Source: Cavia porcellus (Eukaryota; Chordata; Mammalia; Rodentia; Caviidae). From it: a DNA stretch of 64,000 bases. The notes under the pieces were generated by a model that saw only the letters and a program-made list of their open reading frames with translations, was not told the DNA's origin and did not search any database. A program made the translations under genes and the position numbers. Location: positions 26,538,101-26,602,100 of the forward strand of contig NW_026947491.1 in assembly GCF_034190915.1 (NCBI RefSeq), in the 5' to 3' direction. Shown piece after piece: positions 33,981 through 44,357 of the stretch. Numbering within the stretch: the stretch's first letter is position 1; the number at the start of each line of letters is the position of its first letter.

Positions 33981-35290
33981 CAGCTCTGTTGATATGGTGT
34001 AATAAATTTATTGATTTGTGTATGTTAAACCATCCTTGAATTCCTGGGATCAAACTCACTTGGTCATGACGTATACTTTTCTTGATGATTTGCTGCATTC
34101 TATTTGCCTGTATTCTATTGAGAATTTTTGCATCAATGTTCATTTGGGAAAATGGCCTATAAGTTTTCCTTTTTGGCTGTGCTTTGCTCTGGCTTTGGTG
34201 TCAGAGTAATACTTGTCTCCATGAACAAGCTAGCAAGAATTACTTCCCTTTCAATTTCATTGAAAGTTTGAAAAGTATTGGCACTAAATCTTCTCTAAAT
34301 TTCTTAAAGAATTCAGCCATGAATCCATCAGTACCTGGGATTTTTTTTTTGTTGGTAAATTTTTAATCATATTTTCAATTTCAGTAACTGACATTGGGTT
34401 ATTAAAAATTATTATATCTTCTTGACTGAGGTTTGGTAATTCATAAATTTCTAGAAATCTGTCCATTTCCTCTGTATTTCCACCCTCTGTGAGTAAACAT
34501 TTTCAAAGTAGGCATTCATGACCTTCTGAATTTCCATGGGATCTATAGTAATTTCTCCCTTTTCAGTCCTTATTGCATGAATTTGATATTTTTCTGTCCT
34601 TTTCTTGATAAAGTTGGCTAGAGGTTTGTCAACTTGATTTGTTCTTTCAAAAGACTCTTTGATTCATTAATTCTTTGTATTGCTTTCTTCATCTTAGTTC
34701 AATTAATTTCTGCTCTGATCTTTATAATTTTCTCTCTTCTATGAGGTTTTGGGTTTGACTTGCTCTTCTATTTCTGTAAACTTGAGGTGTAGCATTAGGT
34801 TGCTTATTTGTGTTCAATCTGATTTATTGATGTGACAACTTGTTGCCATATATTTTCCTCTTAGGACTGCTTTCATTACATCCTACAGATTTCAATATTT
34901 TGTATCTGCATTTTCACTGAATTGTAGGTATTGCTTAATTTCTTTCTGAACTTCATGTGTAACCCAAAAGACTGTTACTTAATTTCCATGAATTTATGTA
35001 GGTTTTGCAATTTCTTTAGTCATTAGTTCCTAATTTTATTGCAATATGGTCAGAAAATATGCAGGGGATAATTTCAGTCCCTTTGCATTTACTTAAGAAT
35101 GTTCCATGGGCTAATATACGGTCTATTTTGGAGAATGTCCCACACACAGCTGAGAAGAATGTGTATTCTGTGTGGTTGAATGGAACACTCTGTAAATGTC
35201 TTCTAAGTCCATTTGTTCACAGGTTTGATTTAGTTCCGATATTTCTTTGTCACTTTCATATGGATCATTTCTCCAATTGTTTCATTTCAT
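33981..35290 (-). mobile_element. Antisense LINE-1 ORF2 fragment
   Basis: The minus strand encodes, with frameshifts, the endonuclease C-terminus through the start of the RT domain. Examples are 33934-34143 (…'[22 protein letters not shown]'…'[16 protein letters not shown]') and 34284-34466 (PTKKK near the start of RT). The plus-strand text at 35130-35170 is the complement of the endonuclease '[11 protein letters not shown]' region. It is truncated at both ends and abuts the antisense ERV at about 35295. Confidence 0.85.
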
Positions 35291-35499
35291 GGTAACTGGG
35301 CAACTCTCGGGTGGGGGACCTAACATTCTCATCTCTTTAGTGTTACAGGGTGCCATTAGTCTTTTGGGCACTTCCTGCTGAGTGGGAGTAGTGTAGGGCC
35401 TAAGAGAGGGGAATTTGGCTTGAGAGGTCTGATCCATCCAAGCTCATGAGGTAGTGATGTCGCTCAGAAGGAGAATTTCTTTGGTGCTGAACACCTGGA

Positions 35500-37250
35500 T
35501 CTTGGCCTGGAAGAATCATGAAAGGAGCCTGGAGGAACAGGGAACAAGAAGCAAAAAATCAGTAATTAAGGGGCTCATAATGGGCATTAAGATGGGGACC
35601 CATGTATAAAGGAGCCCCACCATGATGACCAGATGGTAGGTTCTAAGAAGTAGTGTCTGCTTCATATATTAGCTGCCAATTTCTTGAGTTTTTTAAATTG
35701 GTCTGTACTATTCCTGATGTTTAACAAAGTAGCAGCATTCTTCCCCCAACATGGCACACTATTCACCTTTTTCTGTTATGAGACTATCAAGTGCCCTCCC
35801 CACTTGGAGAACTACAGCAGCTAGTGAATTTATTTAGTCCTGAAGTAAATTGACACTTTGGGAGACTGATTCTACTGCCATTTCTAAATCATGTGATATT
35901 CAGTAGTACTAGGTTAGGCTGGTTCCCAATCCCTCTGCTCACAGGCCAAAAGCAGAAAATATGGTTGTCCCTGTTATGTTAGATGCTACAGCTACTCTAC
36001 ATGTGACAGAATGATGAGGTAGGCCTTGTAGATGTTGTTGAAGATCTGAGACTGAGTGTGTAGGGTGACCTGAGGTGCCACAACAACCCAGGTCATGATC
36101 CCTGCCATGAGGAGGGGAGACATGTATAGATAAAAAATTGTCCCTTGGTGGACATGTAGGTTGGCCTTGCATGGTTAGTTTTACAAACATTGTGTAAAGA
36201 TTAGGTTGCCGATCTGAGGAATGCTTTGAGAGATATTAGGGCTGTATATGCAAATTGTGTTTGTGGGCCACAGTTGTGATGGATGGGGCTATGGTAAGAG
36301 GTCTCATGAATTTGGCCAGGGTTTTTTCTTGAAACAGGGATTGCTTTAGTTTTATCACTGATGACATATACAGATTTTGTTGATAGGGTTGATAGCAGTT
36401 AGGATCTGATATGTTTAAATGAAAGTTGAAGAGTGTTGTTTAGAAGGTGAGGTATAAGAGGGGTTGTGAGATATGTGTCCCTTCAGAGTGGAGGAGGTGT
36501 TAAGCGTTGAGACTTGAGGACCATGTGCTGGGAAGCAGTTGTCTGTGGAGTGTTATGAACATGTAATTTTCACAACTTGTGGCCACGTTGTGTAACTGGA
36601 AATGTTTGTGGGTCTCTAACACTTATATGTAGTACCCGAGCCCAGGTATACTTGCTCATCCAGGTGATGTTTATGAATAAGTATTTATCATAATTTGTTC
36701 AGAATCCCAAGAACGTGGATCCAATAGACTCACATATAGAGGCAATGAAAGCTAGCATGGGTAAAACATGACTGGTAATCTGGGTTTTCAGGGCAGAAGT
36801 AGAATTGGGCACTCTTGGTCACTAGAACTGTAAGGTCATGGAAATCAGTAACACAAGCCAGAGAGCACCAAGGAATGTGAAATGTGAGACTACCTGGTTT
36901 GGGTTATAATTGTGTGTGGAGGGCCCACTGTTCTCACATGTTTAGTGAGGTAAAATTGGTATTCTGGGGTGTCTGGGTGTTGTACTGTTAAGTGAAGGAG
37001 TAGACTGAGGTGAGGATGAAGCCTATCATGTTGGATTAGGCAACTGAGAAATGTAACTAGTAAGATTACTAATATGAAGAGTGTTATGACTGTAACCATT
37101 TGGAGACTAGTGTACATTTTGACATAGAGTGTCAGGGAAACCATGAAAAAGAAGAGAGATGTGGAGCCATATGTAGGCCAAAACAAGATAGGATAACAAA
37201 GCATTTGTCTTTTATTTTAGTTAACCAAAGATGAGTGGGAACTGTTTGAT
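35500..37250 (-). pseudogene. env remnant of antisense ERV-1
   Basis: On the minus strand, 35660-35800 reads a transmembrane-subunit stretch containing a C-x6-CC motif (approximately 'CAMLGEECC') after an 'LDSLITEKGE'-like segment. This is the disulphide region used by gammaretroviral Env. 35939-36190 and 36890-37204 are open env-like pieces with hydrophobic segments. Stops interrupt the reading. No intact Env can be read. Confidence 0.65.
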
Positions 37251-38330
37251 GTGAGCACCACAGAGCTTCCTCAGAGTGTTTGGGATTGAGATTACCAGGT
37301 AGTGGACAATATCTCTTGGGCTGGGTGATGTGAATCCAGCATGGGAATCCCTCCAGCTTTACTGAAGTTGGAGTCATGAGGTAAACCAGGTGAGATCTGT
37401 TCCACTTAGATTGAAGAACTGAGGTTGAACATGTGGGTCTAGGAGTTTCAATATAGATTAGGTCTCCAGGAAATAAAGAGGGGTCTGGTTTGTGTCCATC
37501 ACAGGGTTGAGGGAGGCAAATAATTTCATGTTGTCAAAGAAGGTATTGGAGGAATGAGATAACTGGAATGAAGTCAGCCAAAGGAAGAAAATTGGAAGGT
37601 GAAGGTAAGTTTTGTAAGACAGTCTGCCATACAGAAGTTCAAAGGGGCATAACTGAGTGTGTGATCTGGGGAGAGCTTGGAGTTTTGTAAGAGCTGGAGG
37701 CAGGAGTTCTGGCCATGGCTGATGCAGTTCTAGAATCAGTTTGGTTAGATGTGTCTTTATGAGCCCATTTGCCCTCTCAACTTTTCCTGAAGACTATAGA
37801 TGGCATGCTATATGTAGTTTCCAGGTAATGTTGAGGCTAGAAGATACCTGCTTCACCATCTGGGAGATAAAGGCTGGGCAATTATCAGATTGTATGCATT
37901 GTGTAGGTATGAATTGGGAATAACATTATGGGCTAGGATATTGGCTACTATCCCTACTGTCTTTTTGGTTGTAGCATAGACCTCTATGCAATCTGTGAAA
38001 TTACACACAAGAGTGAGAAGGTATTTTATTTGTTTGTTACCAGGCATATATGTAAAGTCTATCTGTCAATCATGGCCCGGTGCTTTTCCATGCAATTGGT
38101 GGGTAAGAAATTGGTGAGCTGTGGAGATGTCTTAGCACATATTTGATAGTAAGAATTAGATCTGGCATCATAGATGGGAGGTATTAGCATATGACTACTG
38201 GGTCTAAAAGCCTGTGGAAAGCCGAAGATCCAACATGAAAGCAATTATGTAGGTCATTAAGACTATCATTTGCTTGGCTTTTTGGGAGCACTAGTTTTGT
38301 CCCTTGAAAAATTCAGCCTTGAGAGTTTTG
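37251..38330 (-). pseudogene. integrase remnant of antisense ERV-1
   Basis: Minus-strand pieces: 37132-37377 contains the integrase C-terminal 'LEGFPCWIH' type motif. 37853-38047 is the catalytic core start ('KYLLTLVCNFTDCIEVY'), with 'SDN' readable in a neighbouring frame near 37885. 38059-38244 is upstream of the core. The first Asp region reads VCNF, so a key residue appears altered. Confidence 0.75.
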
Positions 38331-40460
38331 AGCGTAGTCAGGTTTTGTGAGAAGTTAAAGTTAGGTGAATATGAAGCAGTAAGAAAACCTTTAGGGATTA
38401 GAGGTAATAGTTGAGAAGGGCAAGGGCATTGTGCTGCTAATTTTGCCATGAGAAATGCTCTTGCCCTGAGAAATGAAATCTGTGCAGAATTGATGTCTTC
38501 TGAAGTGTATTACTGCAACTTGCTCTGGAAATTATGCTGTTTCTGGGAGTTTGCGAATGAGTGGTACTTTTGTCACAGCAGAGCCTTGAGTGTTTATGAG
38601 ACATCTTTCTCACCATATGGTCACATATGAATGTGTGTAGAATGCTAAAAGTGTATTTGGAGTTAGTATATATGTTAATGATTCTGTCTTTTGCTAGTGT
38701 GAGGCCTCCTGTCAAGGCAATGAATTCTGCCCTTTGTGAGGAAGTACTGGAGGTAAAGGGTTTGCTTCCATCGCTTTAGACCCATTAACTATGAAATAAA
38801 CCACTCTTTTCTTGAGTAGTGTATTTGCTGAACTGCCATCTATAAACCAGGTATCAGTGGTGGAAAAGAGAGGAGAATTGTGTATGTGTGGGAAAGGAGA
38901 AGGAGTAATTGAAGAACCTCTGTCATTCATGTAGAGGACTTGCTGTTTTGTCTTTGGTGTGGGTAACAGAGTGGCCGGATTGAGCATGTTGCTAGTTGAG
39001 AGTATGAAGTAGGATCCTTCATTAGAGCGCAATGTACTTGTAATCATGATGAGGTCATTAGGGCAGTGAGTGTTTTGTGGGATATTAACTCTGTTAGGCT
39101 ATGTGGTGAGCAGACTATAGTATGAACATTTTGGCTTCTGGTGTCAGGATGGCTGCCACTGCTAGTGCCCAAAGGCAAGGAAGTATTCCTCTAACTATAG
39201 TGTCTAGTTGTTTTGAGAGATAGGTTACTGCCTGTAATGAGGGTCCCTTACTATGTTCTAATACTCCCATTGCATGATCTTTGTCTGCTGTAGTGTATAC
39301 ACTAAAGGGTATAGTAGGATTAGGAAGGGTAAGTCTAGGAGCTCTGAGGAGAGCCTCTTTAAGCTTTGTGAGTGGAGTGTCTTTTAGTATAGTTGGGCCT
39401 AGGGGTTCTGAACATGACACTTCTGATGCCCAATACAGTGGTTTGGCCAGGGAGGCAAAATTGGGAATCCAGAAATGAAAAAATTTTCATAGACCTAGGA
39501 AGTATAATACTGGTTTTTTTATAACTGGAGCTTATAAATTGCAGAGGAGACTCTTACAGTCAAAGGTTATGGAGTGTGTAGTGGGTAAGTGTGAGGCCTA
39601 GATACTTGACCTTTGGTGAAGCAATATGAGCTTTGGAAGGTGAATCCCTGTATCCCCTACCACAGAGAAATTAAGTAAGGCAGCTGTGTGTTATATTGCT
39701 GTGGCATAAGAAGGAGAACAAAGTAGAAGTTCATGTACATATTGAATGAGTGTTCTAGGCTGTAGGTTTGTAGTTGCTAGGCCATTGGCTAGGGCTTGGC
39801 TAAAGAACTGAGGGCTATCCCTGAACCCTTGGGGCAGCACTGTCCATGTTACTTGGGTAGACTGAAAGGTGTCTGGGTCTGTCCCTGTCAACGTGAAAAG
39901 GTCTTGGCTCTGTGGATGTAAGGTGAGGGTGAAGAAAGCATCTTTTAAGTCTAATACTGAGAAGTGAGAGATAGAAGGGGGAATATGGAAGGGGAGAGGA
40001 TAAGGGTTTGGGACCACATGATGTATAGGAAACCCAGTTGCATTAATGACTCTGAGATCTTGGAATAATCTGTATTACCATTGGGGGAGAATTAGTTGTT
40101 TTGAGAAAATTGTTTGAAAGGAGTCTACTGATAAGAGATTTGAGTCCTCTCAGGTGTTGAGGGGCTATTGGATATTGTGGAATGCAAGGGAAGGTTGAGA
40201 GATATTGGAGATATATTAGAATCGGAGTTGCATGAGTGGTGCGGGTTGGATTGGAGGTGTCACAGCCAATAGGTGCCACCAGATGTTGGGAGAGGGGATT
40301 AGAAGTTGGGAATTGGATGTGATCAGTTGGGATTGAAGTATCAGCACAGTGGGAAGAGTGCAAGTATAGGAGAAGTTTAGTTTTATAATAGATCTCTGCC
40401 CAGGAGAGCAACTGGGAAGGTGGGAATAACCAAAACATTGTGTGTAAAGAAAAGTGTGTT
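38331..40460 (-). pseudogene. RT and RNase H remnant of antisense ERV-1
   Basis: RT N-terminal and palm pieces lie at 39691-40017 and 40043-40460 ('FSVLDLKDAFF', 'WTVLPQGFRDSPQFF'). The catalytic box reads YVHE where YVDD is expected, so both catalytic Asp codons are lost. Thumb and connection lie at 39115-39420 and RNase H at 38437-39047. Frames are separated by stops and shifts. Confidence 0.85.
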
Positions 40461-40479
40461 AAAGCTACAGGGGATAGGA
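40461..40479 (+). repeat. Target-site duplication, left copy (half-LINE)
   Basis: aaagctacaggggatagga, identical to 43634-43652. Confidence 0.97.
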
Positions 40480-40489
40480 GACTGGGGAG

Positions 40490-40500
40490 AACATGGCGGA
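40490..40500 (+). promoter_or_regulatory. YY1-like site at the start of the half-LINE
   Basis: 'aacatggcgga' begins about 10 bp into the element. A YY1 site (core ATGG) at nearly the same position directs accurate start of transcription in human LINE-1. The similarity of place and core suggests the same role here; this is inference. Confidence 0.55.
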
Positions 40501-41203
40501 CAGACAACAGCAACTACTGAAGGCTCTCTGAAAGGATCGGCTCAGAGGCCAGGAATGATGCGGACTAAGGAGATACGAACCAGTAGAGATATGCTCTGCT
40601 GACTCAGGAACGAACTGGGCTGAGAGAATCCAACTTAGGATACAGTCCTGGCGCTAAAATAGGAACAGAAAAGACTCGGTGTAGAGGCTTGACCCCGCGC
40701 CATTGGAAACCGCGATTTGGGTTTCCCGCCGCCCGGCAGCTGGCTGCCTCCACAGCGGCTCGGCAAGGAGAGACGCGCCGAGCTCTGGGAACGGGAGTCT
40801 GCGAACGGAGTCGGAAACAGGACGGACAAGGAGGAAAAACTGACTGGTGGCGAGGTGAGCGAGAAACTGACTCCCTACCACAGTTTGACTCCAGCAGAGG
40901 TTTTTCTGGGCTCGGGCAGTCCTGTAAGAGCAGGGCGCGGTGGCAACTCCAGCCGTACATTCCCCTCTCGGACGGGATTGGTGAAAAGTGCCTGGCCTGG
41001 GTGATGCTGCTGGCAGACTCCCTAGGCTGGCCTAACCCAGATCCCGGAGCGACCGACTCCCGCGTAGGCTGCCTCCTCCGCAACTCCCTGGGGCGCAGCG
41101 GTGGGCGGGAACAACTAGCCAGCGCAATTTGATGAGGCTGTGGTTGACAGGCAGGGAAGCCGGGCCTCCCATGTAAGCTTGCATTTTATAAGGAACAGAA
41201 AAT
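40501..41203 (+). promoter_or_regulatory. CpG-rich 5'UTR/promoter of the half-LINE
   Basis: GC- and CpG-rich from about 40680 to 41130. Open frames occur on both strands (40604-41083 minus, 159 aa; 40689-41132 plus, 147 aa). They overlap each other and probably reflect low stop density. An antisense frame here is at least comparable in place to primate LINE-1 ORF0. Confidence 0.6.
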
Positions 41204-42256
41204 ATGGGGAAGGGAAGCAACAAAAAAGGCTCCTCGGCCCCCAATCCTGAGAATCAGGCAATAGTGGACACCGCACCAATATACATTAAGCGCCATATAG
41301 AGAGCCTCATAGACCAATTCAGGAATGAAGTTATCAATGACCTGAAGCTAGAAGTATGCAGAATAGTTAGAGAAATGCTAAGCACCACCCAGGAAAAAGC
41401 AGATGGTGGAATGGAAGAACAGAAAAAGAGGGGAGAATTGCTTGATGGAGAAAACAGAGAAAGCATTGAGTATGTGAAGCAGGTTCAAAGGGACTATCAA
41501 GAAATTAAGAAGTCTATCCAAGACTGGCATAACAGCTTGAAAGAAACTAAGGACAGACTATCTGAACTGGAGGGCAGACTTGAAACATGGGAGAATGAAA
41601 TGAAAAACTTCTTTAAAATAACAAAGAAACAAACAGCAATAATACAAAGACAAGAAGATGATAAGAGGAGCCATAACTTAAGGATTAAGAACATAAAAGA
41701 AGAAGTAGGGACACAAACAAGTGAACTACAAAAGCTACTCACAGAAATAATCCAGGAGAATTTTCCTAATTTAGCAAAAGGTAAAGATACTCAGATGTAT
41801 GAGGCATACAGGACCCCAGCTACCTACAACCCTAACAGAGAAACACCCAGGCATATAATAATAAAAATTCCAGAAATTCAATACAAGAACAGATTATTAA
41901 AAGCTGTAAGAGACAAGAAACAGATCACTTACAAGGGAACACCCATCAGAATTACAGCAGATTTCTCTTCACAAACCATCAAATCACGAAGAGCATGGGG
42001 AGAAATAATTCAAGCTTTGAAAGATAATAATCTCCAGCCAAGATTGAGATATCCTGCACAACTGTCCCTGGAAATTGATGGAAAAACGAGGTGCTTCCAG
42101 GATAAAGAGGAACTGGGGGAATTTGCAACCACCAATTCAACCCTACAGAAAGTATTGCAGGATATTCTAAAAAAAGAAAAATACAAAGAACCCAGAAATA
42201 GTGGCAGGGAGGCCACAACGAATGGAGCAGAAAACAAAATGAAGAAGACAAACTGA
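41204..42256 (+). CDS. Half-LINE ORF1 protein (LINE-1 ORF1p-like), 350 aa, intact
   Basis: LINE-1 ORF1p is a trimeric single-strand RNA-binding chaperone that coats element RNA in the cytoplasm. This frame is full length (human 338 aa, mouse about 357 aa). Residues 1-45 are a basic, variable N-terminus (MGKGSNKKGSS…). About 45-155 is a charged heptad-rich coiled coil. About 160-235 is the RRM-like domain. About 240-320 is the C-terminal domain with the conserved 'ITADFS' at residue 250 and 'RPRLRYPA'-like 'QPRLRYPAQLS'. The tail is Lys/Asn-rich. The C-terminal half aligns well with ORF1 at 53130-54182, while the N-terminal half is much more diverged. No ORF2 follows. Conservation of an open frame through three kilobases of decayed surroundings argues for recent activity. 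Confidence 0.92.
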   Translation: MGKGSNKKGSSAPNPENQAIVDTAPIYIKRHIESLIDQFRNEVINDLKLEVCRIVREMLSTTQEKADGGMEEQKKRGELLDGENRESIEYVKQVQRDYQEIKKSIQDWHNSLKETKDRLSELEGRLETWENEMKNFFKITKKQTAIIQRQEDDKRSHNLRIKNIKEEVGTQTSELQKLLTEIIQENFPNLAKGKDTQMYEAYRTPATYNPNRETPRHIIIKIPEIQYKNRLLKAVRDKKQITYKGTPIRITADFSSQTIKSRRAWGEIIQALKDNNLQPRLRYPAQLSLEIDGKTRCFQDKEELGEFATTNSTLQKVLQDILKKEKYKEPRNSGREATTNGAENKMKKTN

Positions 42257-43633
42257 CAGCTACTGACAGAAAAAGAGCTCAACAGAAATGAGACAGAGAA
42301 GATTGGATGATAGGAACAGCTTCTTTTGGAGAAAATGACATCTTAATAGGTAATGCTGATTTAGTACCATCTTGTTTTGAAGTCTCATCTAGCTTTTGTT
42401 CTTCTGTCTCCAATGGTCTAAACAGGTTGTATCTTATTGGATTTTGTTATGTACGATAGTATAAGCAAAAAACCTTTTAAAGACAAGGAGATTATACAGA
42501 GACCATTGTTCATTTTCTGTTAGTCGATTCTAAATACTCTATAATGCTGTCATTCTCTTAAATGGTTTTACATTGTTTTGATATACTTAATGCTACAGTA
42601 TATGAAGTTGTACTCAAGGACTTCAGGGAGGGAGTCAATATGGTAACTATTTTTGGGTCAGGATTATCTGGTGGTGAAACACTATTCTGCTTAAATGGTT
42701 ATGTTTTGATCTGCCCTGTTTCGCTGTTATGTCCTCTTTTTTCTCAATCTCCACTCCATTATTTACTTTTTTATTTTTATCCATTTAATTAAAGGGAAAA
42801 ATATAGCAGGATATAATATAGTAACCCACTTTGACTCTCTATTATCTCGATTTGAAGCCCTGTATTACTCTCACCATCTTGTTTTTGACTGAGGTTCCTC
42901 TATTCTGTTTTGCTGGATAGTATCAGGTTCGAAAGTTTAGGCATCAGCTGAGAAGATAATGAGATTCATTATAACGCCCATTCTCGTTGACTTTTATCTA
43001 CTTTTGAAGACCTACAATATCTCCAATGTTTTGGTTTTGTCGGTTTTATTCTTTACGGTTTTGTTCAATTGTATTACAACTAATGATATAGGCAATTCTA
43101 TTAGAAATAGCGGGAGGCATTATGGTAACCATTGTTGATCACCTTGTATTATGTTTTTATATTATCTATTATATCCACCCTTTTGACTTGACCGATTCTG
43201 TTCTGTTATGTCACATTTGGTTTTACTCTCTTCCAAAAAAGCAATAAGAACCGTGGGAGCAATGAAACCCAAAATGTGTAATAGTCACTGTACAAAAGAG
43301 AGGAAAAGAAAGTGCTCTAAACTATATAACTGCATGTATATTTAAATGTATAAGATAGAAAATGATATCACAGAGTTTTATTGGATCATTGAACAGAACT
43401 GTTTGCAGTATCATTGTTGGAATGTCCACTCTACAAGCTTTAATTTTGTGACTGGAACAATTATTTCTAAGATGGCAATATGTAATCCATTAACTAGTGA
43501 TTTCCTAACTGCGCATTTTTTTTCTTCTGTAAATCTGTATAACTTGTACCCCTTCACTGTTTTTTTTTTCTTTCTTTTCTTTTCTCCTTAAATAAAAATA
43601 AAAAAAATAAAAAATAAAAAAAAATTTTAAAAA
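42257..43633 (+). other. 3'UTR and tail of the half-LINE
   Basis: Noncoding. It contains a polypurine 'caaaagagaggaaaagaaag' (about 43293) at the same place as the purine runs of the two other LINE-1 3' ends in this window. It ends with 'ttaaataaaaataaaaaa…' and mixed A-rich sequence. Small open frames (42562-42792, 43346-43591) are not supported. Confidence 0.85.
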
Positions 43634-43652
43634 AAAGCTACAGGGGATAGGA
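43634..43652 (+). repeat. Target-site duplication, right copy (half-LINE)
   Basis: aaagctacaggggatagga, identical to 40461-40479. Confidence 0.97.
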
Positions 43653-44250
43653 CATGTTTGCAGAGACTGGGATGGCTTACTGTCAGCCTCCACAATGGAG
43701 AGGTGTGACCATGAGCTTTGGCCAGCCAATTCAGGAAAATACTATATGTGGCCCCAGGTCAGCAGAAAAGAGCATTTTACCTGACACAATCCAGTGAGAC
43801 CTGGGGTTCCAAAAGAGTTACCTTGTTGGGGACCATGGATCACAAGTCCTGTCAATCTTCTCCAGCAGTTAATTGAAGCAGGTCTGCCAGTGGTGAATCC
43901 AGGAGCAGAGTAGTCATTGCTTGTTCCTGTGAGGGCAGGGAAGTGAATGACTTACCTGCTCTCTGGCAGACAGGGCAGTCAACAATCCAATGGGTCACTT
44001 GTTTGAAGGGAAGGCATGGCCCTGGTGGTGGCTTTGGATTTGGGCAGTTCCTTGCCCAAAGTCCATGCTGGTCACATTTCAAGCAGTGTCCTAAAGGGGA
44101 TTGGGTCTTGTTGGTTTTCTTGGCCCCCTCTTCCTGTAGCATGTCTGTTTGAGCCCCAAGTGCTGCCACAAAAAATTGGTCTTGAAGCTTAGCCTGAAGT
44201 TTAATTTTTTCTAGGTCTTGCTTAACTTTAGTTTTTCTAACTCTTTCTCA
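43653..44250 (-). pseudogene. gag nucleocapsid and protease remnant of antisense ERV-1
   Basis: The minus-strand frame 43852-44169 carries a CCHC zinc knuckle, C-x2-C-x4-H-x4-C ('CLKCDQHGLWARNC'), followed by a degraded second knuckle ('HWIVDCPVC') and a 'QLTAGED'-like protease junction. Upstream, to about 44250, is a Lys/Glu-rich segment like the end of capsid. Protease pieces continue toward 43653 with stops. It resumes as RT on the far side of the half-LINE. Confidence 0.85.
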
Positions 44251-44357
44251 TGTTATGGTTCAGTTAAGGTTAGAGTTAACATTAGTGTTGGTGTGTGTTA
44301 GTGTTAGTGTTAGTGTTAGTGTTAGTGTTGTGGTTATGATTATGGTTAGGGTTAGTT
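44251..44357 (+). repeat. Telomere-like repeat at ERV-ERV junction
   Basis: Degenerate TTAGGG-like hexamers: six GTTAGT-type units in a row near 44296-44330 and 'ggttagggttag' at about 44344-44355, with 'ttaaggttagagttaac' to the left. It lies exactly between the truncated 5' end of ERV-1 and the truncated 3' end of ERV-2. Confidence 0.75.

Larger units (their letters stand above)
40480..43633 (+). mobile_element. Half-LINE (HAL1-like): LINE-1 relative with ORF1 only
   Basis: A complete 3.15-kb insertion: 5'UTR (40480-41203), one open ORF1 (41204-42256), 1.38-kb 3'UTR and an A-rich tail, flanked by a perfect 19-bp duplication. There is no ORF2 or ORF2 remnant. The ORF1 stop is followed directly by 3'UTR that is homologous, though diverged, to that of the full-length LINE-1 at 58 kb (compare 'tttgaagccctgtattactc' near 42852 with 'tttgaagtcctgtaatactc' near 58348). 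HAL1 (half-L1) elements of this architecture are known in mammals. They must borrow ORF2p. The intact ORF1 and exact duplication show the copy is fairly young. It sits antisense to the host ERV-1. Confidence 0.93.
35295..44250 (-). mobile_element. Antisense class I ERV body (ERV-1), split by a half-LINE
   Basis: Read on the minus strand the order is gag nucleocapsid, protease, RT, RNase H, integrase, env: a correct gammaretrovirus-like genome. It is interrupted at 40480-43633 by a half-LINE with a perfect target-site duplication, so the two halves join exactly. All genes are broken. No LTR was found at either end: the 3' side abuts an antisense LINE-1 piece and the 5' side a telomere-like repeat. 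Confidence 0.85.
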
